DNA from: Clostridia bacterium
GTDB taxonomy: Bacteria; Bacillota_A; Clostridia; Christensenellales; UBA1242
Direction of reading: 5' to 3'
Assembly: GCA_017466005.1 (NCBI GenBank)
Contig: JAFTUZ010000090.1
Span: forward strand, 1-5,018
Length of the DNA: 5,018 nucleotides
Within the stretch, counting starts at the first letter, position 1; the number at the start of each line of letters is the position of its first letter. The position numbers were made by a program, and so were the translations under genes. This document shows positions 1-5,018 of this stretch, piece by piece. The notes under the pieces are model-generated. The model made no database searches. It worked only from the letters and a program-made list of their open reading frames with translations, and was not told where the DNA came from.

Positions 1-49
1 TAAAACAAATAAAAAAACATACGTCTAACTCCGTGTTAGATGTATGTTT
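1..49. repeat. Left arm of a perfect 49-bp inverted repeat, itself a hairpin
   Basis: Bases 1-49 are the exact reverse complement of bases 162-210. The match stops on the inner side at base 50, while the outer side runs into the window edge, so the arm may be longer. Within the arm, 15 bases (15-29) pair with 35-49 around a 5-base loop. Read on the plus strand the stem is complete with one G-U pair. Read on the minus strand it has one A-C mismatch but is followed by a run of seven T, like an intrinsic terminator. The repeat is seen directly; its function is not known. It could be a transposon-like end, a further terminator for the leftward operon, or an assembly artefact if base 1 is a contig end. 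Confidence 0.85.
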
Positions 50-154
50 GTAAAATACACTTACCAAAAATTAGTAAAAATAATGTAAAATTTTAAAGAA
101 TAATTGTATTTTTGTTTGGAAAAAATAAAAATATATGCTAAAGTATAAATATTA

Positions 155-200
155 CATAAAAAAACATACATCTAACACGGAGTTAGACGTATGTTTTTTT
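155..200 (-). terminator. Second intrinsic terminator downstream of the operon, within the right repeat arm
   Basis: On the minus strand, 15 bases (196-182) pair with 176-162 around a 5-base loop (181-177), with one G-U pair and no mismatch. The stem is followed by a run of T. It is flanked by A and T runs, so it can be drawn up to 4 pairs longer and may also work in the plus direction, where one A-C mismatch appears. Its place about 85 bases after the stop of the U32 gene makes it a likely back-up terminator for the RNase J operon. Confidence 0.65.
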
Positions 201-210
201 ATTTGTTTTA
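162..210. repeat. Right arm of the perfect 49-bp inverted repeat
   Basis: This is the exact reverse complement of 1-49. The 112 bases between the arms (50-161) are very AT-rich, have stops in all frames and show no gene. The only signal seen there is a weak plus-strand promoter-like pair, TTGTTT at 112-117 and TATGCT at 134-139 with a 16-base spacer. It would fire straight into this arm's hairpin and is not trusted. The arms with their core span at least 210 bases, which fits the general look of a non-autonomous terminal-inverted-repeat element. No target-site duplication can be checked because the left edge is cut. Confidence 0.85.
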
Positions 211-266
211 ACTATAAATTTTAGTTATAAAAATAACATTATTATAATTTTTTCAATATTAAAATA

Positions 267-300
267 ATAAAAAACCGTGCTTTATTAGGCACGATTTCTT
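267..300 (-). terminator. Intrinsic terminator overlapping the stop codon of the U32 gene
   Basis: On the minus strand, bases 300-289 pair with 280-269 as a continuous 12-bp stem with two G-U pairs; its GC-rich core is CGTGC at 293-289 with GCACG at 280-276. The loop is the 8 bases 288-281, which contain the TAA stop of the U32 gene. A run of T follows on the 3' side. The last codons of the gene (Arg-Asn-Arg-Ala) form the 5' arm, so terminating ribosomes would cover the hairpin. This is the expected 3' end of the RNase J-trmR-trhP transcript. Confidence 0.8.
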
Positions 301-1508
301 CTTAAAATATCTTTTTTATTTAATTTAAAAGGTGTTTTTATTTTAACATATTCTTGAACTTTTATTGCAGATTGAACAGCATTACCTGTACTATCTAAAA
401 TTTCTTCTACTATAAATTTTTTACCAAAATTTTCGCTAGGAGATAAAATTTCTAACTCTTCACCTATACTAAATTTGTTACGTTGCTCTACTGTTGTATA
501 ACCATTTTCATCAGTAGCATCTACAATATTAGCAATAAAATCTGCTGTACTTACTGGCTGACTACTTTCTATACATTCGGTGTCGCCTTCTCCCAAACAA
601 AAACCTGTTGTAAACTTACGGTGACTACTCTTTTCAAGTTCTTTAACCCACTCTGGATTTGGCTCATAGTTATCCGGATTAGCCTTTAATTGGTCTAAAG
701 CACGGCGATAAACATTTACAACTGTTGCTACATAGTAAGGCGATTTCATTCTGCCTTCTATTTTAAAACTGGTTACACCTGCTTTTGCCATTTGGTCTAA
801 ATAGTTAACCATACAAAGGTCTTTACTATTTAAAATATAAGTACCATTAGCATCTTCCTGAATTTCAAGTTCGTTATCACTATCTCTTGAAACTTCACGA
901 ATAAAATATTGCCAACGACACGCCTGAACACATTGCCCACGGTTGCTATCTCTGTTTGCAAGATAGTTTGAAAGCAAACATCTACCCGAATAACTAATGC
1001 ACATAGCCCCATGAACAAATGCTTCTAATTCTATTTCTTTAGGTAAAAACTCGCGAATTTCAGCAATTTCTTTAAGGCTTAATTCACGTGCTAAAATTAT
1101 ACGGCTAGCACCCGCATCTGCCCAAAATTTTGCAGCATATTTATTTGATGCACAAGCTTGGGTAGATAAATGACGTGGCAAGTTTGGAGCAACTTGTTTT
1201 GCCAAACTTAAAATACCAGCATCAGAAACAATAATAGCATCTGCCTTAATTTCATCTAAATATTTAATATATTCAGCCAAACCTTCAAAATCTTCATTAT
1301 GTGCTTGAATGTTAACTGTTATATATGCCTTTTTACCTAACGAGTGAGCATAATCCACGTATTCTTTTAATTCATCATTTTCAAAATTATCTGAAAACGC
1401 ACGCAAGCCCCATTTTTTACCAGCAAAATAACAAGCATCTGCACCATAATAAAATGCTGTTTCTAATTTTTCTTTATCGCCTGCTGGTGCTAATAACTCT
1501 AATTCCAT
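285..1508 (-). CDS. trhP: U32 family (TrhP/YrrO-like) tRNA 5-hydroxyuridine synthesis protein
   Basis: This 407-residue protein belongs to the 'peptidase U32' family, whose members act on RNA rather than as general proteases. TrhP members are needed for prephenate-dependent hydroxylation of U34 in tRNA. It opens with ELLAPAGDKEKLETAFYYGA (residues 4-23), typical of the family's TIM-barrel start. The U32 signature lies at about residues 162-180 (E-x-F-x-x-G-A-M-C, then S-G-R-C). C170, C177, C193 and C232 fit the iron-sulphur cluster ligands, and C197 is an extra Cys. The NSKDLC (227-232) and KIEGRMKS (249-256) blocks are strong TrhP-type matches. Length is close to B. subtilis YrrO (TrhP2, about 420 residues). 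The ATG at 1508 is chosen because AAGGGGAT sits 5 bases upstream; a TTG 33 bases further up would overlap the methyltransferase gene and lacks that spacing. It lies 11 bases after the methyltransferase stop and is last in the operon. Family is certain; substrate is inferred from homology and the TrmR neighbour. Confidence 0.93.
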   Translation of the reverse strand: MELELLAPAGDKEKLETAFYYGADACYFAGKKWGLRAFSDNFENDELKEYVDYAHSLGKKAYITVNIQAHNEDFEGLAEYIKYLDEIKADAIIVSDAGILSLAKQVAPNLPRHLSTQACASNKYAAKFWADAGASRIILARELSLKEIAEIREFLPKEIELEAFVHGAMCISYSGRCLLSNYLANRDSNRGQCVQACRWQYFIREVSRDSDNELEIQEDANGTYILNSKDLCMVNYLDQMAKAGVTSFKIEGRMKSPYYVATVVNVYRRALDQLKANPDNYEPNPEWVKELEKSSHRKFTTGFCLGEGDTECIESSQPVSTADFIANIVDATDENGYTTVEQRNKFSIGEELEILSPSENFGKKFIVEEILDSTGNAVQSAIKVQEYVKIKTPFKLNKKDILRRNRA

Positions 1509-1513
1509 TTTAT

Positions 1514-1518
1514 CCCCT
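1514..1518 (-). promoter_or_regulatory. Ribosome binding site of the U32 gene
   Basis: AGGGG lies 5 bases before the ATG at 1508, in the 11-base gap after the methyltransferase stop. It settles the start and excludes the 11-residue upstream extension. Confidence 0.75.
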
Positions 1519-1519
1519 T

Positions 1520-2110
1520 TTAAATTCTTTTTACCACACAAAGCCCATCACCAATATGTTTAACTTCTGCTTGAAGTTCTGGTTTTGATTGAACATACTC
1601 TATAAAATTACGCAAACTTTCAACAGTGCGTGCATATCTTGGTTCGGTTATTTCTTTTCCATCAGAAACCATTCCACGAAAAAGCACATTATCTATAACC
1701 ATAACCCCGTTCATACTTAAATGTGGTAAAAGCAAATCAAAAATTTGTTTATACATTTGTTTTGGCCCATCTAGGAAAATTAAATCAAACTTACCACCTG
1801 TATAATCTGGTAAAGTTTTTAAACAATCACCAACCACAATTTCTACTCGGTTAGTTAAACCTAAATTTTTAAAATTTTCATTTGCAAGTTTAATATTAGG
1901 CAAACTTGCCTCAAAGCAAACTATCTCTGCATTTGATGCAAGTAACATACAAGATGCCGAATAACCTATGGCTGTTCCAACTTCTAATATTTTTTTTGGT
2001 TTAAGTTGTTTGCAAAGATTTTCTAAATATTCTCTTGTATCATCTAGAATAACAGGAATTTTATTTTCCCTTGCAAAACTTAACATTTGTTTTAAATATT
2101 GTTGTTGCAA
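1520..2110 (-). CDS. trmR: SAM-dependent O-methyltransferase, TrmR (YrrM) type, tRNA 5-hydroxyuridine methyltransferase
   Basis: This 196-residue class I methyltransferase belongs to the cation-dependent O-methyltransferase family (YrrM/COMT-like). TrmR transfers a methyl group from SAM to 5-hydroxyuridine-34 of tRNA, giving 5-methoxyuridine. The SAM-binding motif I is EVGTAIGYS at residues 43-51. The acidic loop after strand 2 is FEASLPN (66-72), and GDC at 94-96 is the region that contacts the adenine. D114 (FLDGPK) and D140-N141 (VIDNVLFRG) match the divalent-metal ligands of the family. The start is TTG, supported by AGGGGG 5 bases upstream; an in-frame TAG 9 bases upstream prevents any longer form. 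The protein is thus about 15 residues shorter at the N terminus than usual family members, and the alternative ATG at residue 9 would be shorter still. It lies between RNase J and the U32 gene, as trmR/yrrM sits beside the U32 genes yrrN-yrrO in B. subtilis. Family is certain; the tRNA substrate is inferred from this pairing, which makes a small-molecule O-methyltransferase less likely. Confidence 0.9.
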   Translation of the reverse strand: MQQQYLKQMLSFARENKIPVILDDTREYLENLCKQLKPKKILEVGTAIGYSASCMLLASNAEIVCFEASLPNIKLANENFKNLGLTNRVEIVVGDCLKTLPDYTGGKFDLIFLDGPKQMYKQIFDLLLPHLSMNGVMVIDNVLFRGMVSDGKEITEPRYARTVESLRNFIEYVQSKPELQAEVKHIGDGLCVVKRI

Positions 2111-2115
2111 ATCCG

Positions 2116-2121
2116 CCCCCT
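2116..2121 (-). promoter_or_regulatory. Ribosome binding site of the TTG-initiated methyltransferase gene
   Basis: AGGGGG lies 5 bases before TTG at 2110 and overlaps the TAG stop of RNase J (2120-2122). Stop, Shine-Dalgarno and start all fall within 15 bases, suggesting translational coupling to RNase J. Confidence 0.65.
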
Positions 2122-3970
2122 AAACCTCTGTTACTACTGGAATAATCATAGGTTTTCTTCTTGTCTTTTTAAAGAATAAGTTTGTAAGTGTTTTACGAAC
2201 TGCGTTTTTAATTTCTGAAATATCAACTTTACCTTCGTTACTTGTTTGAAGTGCTGTTGTAATCAATTCTTTAGCTTCTTTAACAATATCGCCAAACTCA
2301 TTAGCATAAATAAAACCACGAGAAACAATTTCTGGCTGACCAATTACTGTTCCAGTTTTTTTATTAACATTAAGAACAACTACACAAATACCATCTTCTG
2401 CAAGTTGCAATCTTTCTTTTAACACACTACTATCTATATCACAAACAGTTTTACCATCAATTAATTTAACACCTGCTGGAACAATACTTTTTACTTGTTT
2501 TATCATATTTTTATTTACTTCAACAACTGTTCCAACTGTAGGTACAACAATATTTTGAGGTTTAACGCCCATTTTTATAGCAAACTTTTCGTGATATTTA
2601 AGGTGTTTTACTTCCCCGTGAACTGGAATAAAGAATTTAGGTTTTATAAGTTTATGAACAACCATAAATTCTGTTTGACAAGCGTGTCCAGATGCGTGAA
2701 CATCACTTAAATCGTCATATATAACATTTGCACCTTTAAGCATTAATTCGTTAATTATGTTTGTTACAGATTTTTCGTTACCAGGAACTGGTGATGATGA
2801 GAAAATAATAGTGTCGTTTGGCCCAATTTCTATGCCAATACTTGCAAGCTCATCATTTGCCATACGGTCAAGTGCAGTATGTTCTTGGCCTTGGCTACCC
2901 GTTGCAAGAATTAAAATTTCTTTATCTTGATATTTTTGAACTTTATCTATATCAATAATTTGTTTGTGGTCAAATTTAATTTCTCCAATCTTCATTGCCA
3001 CTTCCATATTATTAATCATACTTCTACCAGAAAAAGCAACTTTACGGTTGTATCTTTTTGCTCAATCCATAATTTGTTGCACACGGTGAACGTTTGAAGC
3101 AAAAGATGTAATAATTAATCTGTTGTCTTTTCTTTCTTCAAAAATACCTGCCAAAGTTTCACCAACAACACTTTCACTTAATGTAACACCTGGGCGTTCT
3201 ATGTTTGTACTTTCACAAAGCATTAAAAGCACGCCTTTTCTACCCAACTCTCCCATTCTTGCAAGGTCGGTAGTTTCACCAGCTATTGGTGTAAAGTCTA
3301 TTTTAAAGTCACCAGATACAAAAACCACACCAACAGGGGTTGTAATAGCAAGTGCATATGCCCCTGCAATAGAGTGATTTACATGAATAAACTCTACTGT
3401 AAAACAACCAATTCGTACAACATGACCTGGGTTTACAGGTACACCTTTCATTTTAACACGTGGAAATTCACGTAATTTGTTATCTATTAAAGCCAAGCTT
3501 AATCTACTTGCATAAACTGGCGCTTTAACATCGTCTAAAAAGTATGGCAAACTACCAATGTGGTCTTCATGAGCGTGAGTAATACAAATACCTTTTATCA
3601 TTTCTTTATGATGTTTTAACCAAGTCATATCTGGTATAACCAAATCCACACCCGGCATACTAGGTTCGGCAAAACCCACACCACAATCTATAACCAAGAT
3701 ATCATCACCGTAGCGAAGTGCTGTTATGTTATCTCCTACCTTACCAACACCACCAAAAAACATTACTTGAAGTTTGTTTCTACCTGGTCTTTGCTGATTA
3801 TTATGAAAATGCTTTTTGTTAGGCATTCTTTCGCCTTCACCTTGCGTAGCATTATTATTTTCTTGATTGTTTCTTGAATGTCTGCTAAAAACTTTTTTTC
3901 TTATTTTTGGCGCATTAGAAACTTGTTCCTGCCCTGTTGCAGGAGTTTCAATTTTTATTTCGTTTTCCAA
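2120..3970 (-). CDS. rnj: Ribonuclease J, full length but interrupted by one in-frame TGA at codon 303
   Basis: RNase J is a metallo-beta-lactamase/beta-CASP 5'-3' exonuclease and endonuclease of cytoplasmic mRNA decay and rRNA maturation. The frame is 616 codons: 302 residues (3970-3065), TGA (3064-3062), then 313 codons in the same frame to TAG at 2120. Residues 1-66 are a basic, Asn/Gln/His-rich and probably disordered extension. The metallo-beta-lactamase part starts near LQVMFFGGVG (68-77). HAHEDH at 132-137, H199, D221 and H451 (IPVHGE) fit the zinc ligands, with spacing like B. subtilis J1. The beta-CASP part contains ATGSQG (356-361) and SSSPVPGNEK (391-400); HASGH is at 425-429. The C terminus, KTRRKPMIIPV, matches the family's usual end. 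The TGA falls in the helix after ASNVHRVQQIMD, where B. subtilis J1 has Ala. Termination there would remove H451 and most of beta-CASP, so neither half should be active alone. The TTG start has AAAGGAGAT upstream and heads an operon with trmR and trhP. Identity is very sure; whether it is intact, recoded, mutated or misread is open. Confidence 0.9.
3029..3062 (-). other. Stem-loop starting on the last base of the in-frame TGA
   Basis: On the minus strand, A3062-G3061 then 3059-3054 (AAAAAG) pair with 3036-3029 (CTTTTTCT), leaving C3060 bulged. After a 3-base bulge (3053-3051), CAAC (3050-3047) pairs with GTTG (3040-3037) around the loop CGTAAA (3046-3041). All 12 pairs are Watson-Crick. The position right after UGA, the upper stem of 4 pairs and a G as second loop base recall bacterial SECIS elements. 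The 15 bases from UGA to loop are at the short edge of what is known for them. Much of the stem is A/T runs in a conserved coding stretch, so chance is a serious alternative. Confidence 0.35.
3062..3064 (-). other. In-frame TGA codon inside the RNase J gene
   Basis: The codon order is ATG GAT TGA GCA AAA. The reading frame before and after is the same, so no frameshift is involved. The 14 codons between the TGA and the next ATG (3019) encode conserved RNase J sequence (RKVAFSGRS), so the downstream part is not a separate gene starting at that ATG. That ATG also lacks a good ribosome binding site. Possible readings are a nonsense mutation or base-call error, UGA read as Trp, selenocysteine, or stop-codon read-through. 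Confidence 0.95.
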
Positions 3971-3975
3971 TTTTT

Positions 3976-3985
3976 ATCTCCTTTT
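3976..3985 (-). promoter_or_regulatory. Ribosome binding site of the TTG-initiated RNase J gene
   Basis: AAAAGGAGAT contains a near-perfect AGGAG core 7 bases before TTG at 3970. It fixes the start and thereby keeps the 66-residue N-terminal extension. No convincing sigma-A promoter was found in the 138-base gap upstream (3971-4108), though the gap and the terminator at its far end suggest the operon promoter lies there. Confidence 0.8.
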
Positions 3986-4074
3986 AAATATTTTGTAAAA
4001 ATAGAAAGATTTATTTAAACTTTTACTTTTGTATTAAAATATAATAATTAAAATACTTTCTATGTAATAAAACC

Positions 4075-4095
4075 AAAAAATGCAACTGCATTTTT
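4075..4095 (-). terminator. Weak hairpin terminator after the membrane-protein gene
   Basis: Eight bases, AAAAATGC, pair with GCATTTTT around a 4-base loop (4087-4084) and end in a T run. It starts 14 bases after the TAA of the membrane-protein gene. Only two of the eight pairs are G-C, so it may leak. It is nearly symmetric and could act in either direction. Confidence 0.45.
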
Positions 4096-4108
4096 ATAAG
4101 TTAACTAA

Positions 4109-5018
4109 TTAAATAATAAACTTTATTGTATTTAACTTTTCTTGTTCGTCAATTTTTTTAGGTGAAAATATATTTTCTTTATCTATGTAGTATCTTAGTC
4201 CGTTAAGTTGAAAATATAACACATTATTTACAATGCTACTATAAACAACACTTGCAGGTATTGTAAAAATACAACCTATACCAGCAGTTAAAATAAATAC
4301 ACCTATATTTATAACTAAAAGTATAACTATAGTAGCAAGTTGTGAAAGCCAAACAGTTTTAAAGTTGTTAAAAATAGATTTAAAGTTGTCCTTTAACCCT
4401 TTCCATATTCCTTGATTTTTAACCACTATTGCAGGTGCCCAACAACAGAAGAAAGCGTATCTTAAACTTAAAAGCAATGCAAGAACCATTAAAACAATGA
4501 ATGGACCTATATAGTTAAAAATTCCGCCTAAAGCCAAAATATTAAATGAATACACAAAACCAGCCATTATAAGCAAATCTAGCGGTAAAACGGTAATCAT
4601 TTTACATAAAGAAAGTTTTACAGAACGGCCTATATTACTAATAAAACAACCAGTAAATCCAAATTTTGCACAACTACCCATATAACCATAAACGCATTCA
4701 GTTAATGGGGTATCTGTTAATGCAAACATAAAAGCACCCAAAATAATTACTATTACCAATAGAACAATAACCAAAGGCAATAAGTTTGCTAAATCTAAAC
4801 TAATTATTTCAAAAAACTCACTAATTATAATAGAAATATTAGACATTAAATAGTCTAGCCTAATATTTAAAACATTAGCTACAAAAAACTCGCTAATTCT
4901 ATCAAAAAAACCAGAATTAACTAAATTTTCAATTAAAGTATAGCATAAAGCAAGTGCTATTCCACTTATAATTACAGCACATATAAGTTGAAATAACAAC
5001 ACCTTCCAAACCAATCCA
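4109..5018 (-). CDS. Polytopic membrane protein of unknown function, 5' end outside the window
   Basis: At least 302 residues are visible. The frame stays open to the right edge (a Gly codon precedes the TTG at 5014), so that TTG is probably internal and the true start lies outside. Numbering from that TTG, hydrophobic stretches at about 4-26, 78-99, 139-157, 166-189, 222-242 and 243-262 suggest six membrane segments. The tail, from about residue 271, is charged (PKKIDEQEK) and probably cytoplasmic. The block WAPAIVVKNQGIWKGLKDNF (192-211) resembles the pattern in several poorly described Firmicute integral-membrane families (DUF975/YesL-like), where a 'P-A-x-x-V' turn precedes a helix with 'GxxxxLK'. 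No catalytic motif or transporter signature is recognised. At least nine Cys are present. All four Trp codons are TGG and the stop is TAA. It is separated from RNase J by a terminator and 138 bases, so it belongs to another transcript. Coding is sure; function is not. Confidence 0.8.
   Translation of the reverse strand, partial: GLVWKVLLFQLICAVIISGIALALCYTLIENLVNSGFFDRISEFFVANVLNIRLDYLMSNISIIISEFFEIISLDLANLLPLVIVLLVIVIILGAFMFALTDTPLTECVYGYMGSCAKFGFTGCFISNIGRSVKLSLCKMITVLPLDLLIMAGFVYSFNILALGGIFNYIGPFIVLMVLALLLSLRYAFFCCWAPAIVVKNQGIWKGLKDNFKSIFNNFKTVWLSQLATIVILLVINIGVFILTAGIGCIFTIPASVVYSSIVNNVLYFQLNGLRYYIDKENIFSPKKIDEQEKLNTIKFII

Noticed and set aside
112..139. Plus-strand promoter (TTGTTT, 16 bases, TATGCT) that would make a small RNA ending at the 162-200 hairpin
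   Set aside because: Both boxes are weak matches in a very AT-rich stretch, and the transcript would be little more than the hairpin.
483..689. Plus-strand open frame opposite the U32 gene
   Set aside because: It is the antisense of a well-supported gene, with no ribosome binding site or recognisable domain. The same holds for open frames at 830-1018 (minus), 1325-1588, 2495-2710 and 3123-3377 (plus).
1509..1541. An 11-residue N-terminal extension of the U32 protein from a TTG at 1541
   Set aside because: It overlaps the end of the methyltransferase gene. The ATG at 1508 has a well-placed Shine-Dalgarno site and begins the conserved family N terminus.
2120..3019. The C-terminal part of RNase J as an independent 299-residue gene starting at 3019
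   Set aside because: Conserved RNase J sequence continues upstream of that ATG back to the TGA in the same frame. There is no good ribosome binding site, and the piece would begin inside the beta-CASP domain.
3020..3064. A frameshift in RNase J
   Set aside because: Reading straight through the TGA keeps family-like sequence on both sides in one frame, so no base is missing or added.
3996..4063. Inverted 8-mers (atagaaag at 4001-4008, ctttctat at 4056-4063) and AT-rich boxes in the RNase J leader as promoter or leader hairpin
   Set aside because: No -35 box resembling TTGACA sits at correct spacing from a TATAAT-like box, and 8-bp inverted repeats 47 bases apart are expected by chance in such AT-rich DNA.
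4109..5014. TTG at 5014 as the true start of the membrane protein
   Set aside because: The frame is open beyond it to the window edge and no ribosome binding site can be seen, so the gene is treated as 5'-partial.
285..5018. Genome-wide UGA=Trp code (as in Mycoplasma)
   Set aside because: All nine other Trp codons in the window are TGG, which is unlike an AT-rich genome with that code. It is not excluded, because no gene here ends in TGA.

Overview
The window is AT-rich, with G+C of roughly one third by eye and lower between genes. It carries four genes, all on the minus strand. Strong Shine-Dalgarno sites, TTG starts, an RNase J and a TrmR/TrhP tRNA wobble-modification pair all point to a low-G+C Gram-positive bacterium, most likely an uncultured Clostridia-type Firmicute. 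Species cannot be told from this sequence.

Transcription runs right to left. A polytopic membrane protein of unknown function enters from the right edge (4109-5018, 5' end missing) and ends at a weak hairpin terminator (4075-4095). After a 138-base gap comes a tight three-gene operon: ribonuclease J (2120-3970), a TrmR-like SAM-dependent O-methyltransferase (1520-2110, 9 bases downstream) and a TrhP-like U32 protein (285-1508, 11 bases downstream). TrhP-type proteins help make 5-hydroxyuridine at tRNA wobble position 34, and TrmR methylates it to 5-methoxyuridine. The last two genes are therefore consecutive steps of one pathway, co-transcribed with an mRNA-decay and RNA-maturation nuclease.

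The most notable feature is a TGA codon (3062-3064) in the middle of the RNase J reading frame. Sequence on both sides is in the same frame and together gives a full-length, well-conserved RNase J with all catalytic metal ligands. The choices are a nonsense mutation or sequencing error, or recoding/read-through of UGA. A hairpin starts on the last base of that TGA and has a G in its apical loop, so it superficially resembles a bacterial SECIS. Nine other Trp codons in the window are TGG, which argues against simple genome-wide UGA=Trp. None of the four true stops is TGA (TAA, TAA, TAG, TAA), so the window cannot exclude it.

The left end (1-284) is non-coding. It holds a strong intrinsic terminator that includes the stop codon of the U32 gene in its loop. 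Beyond it is a perfect 49-bp inverted repeat (1-49 versus 162-210) around an AT-rich 112-base core. Each arm is itself a terminator-like hairpin. This could be a small non-coding mobile-type element, a doubled terminator or a contig-end artefact.
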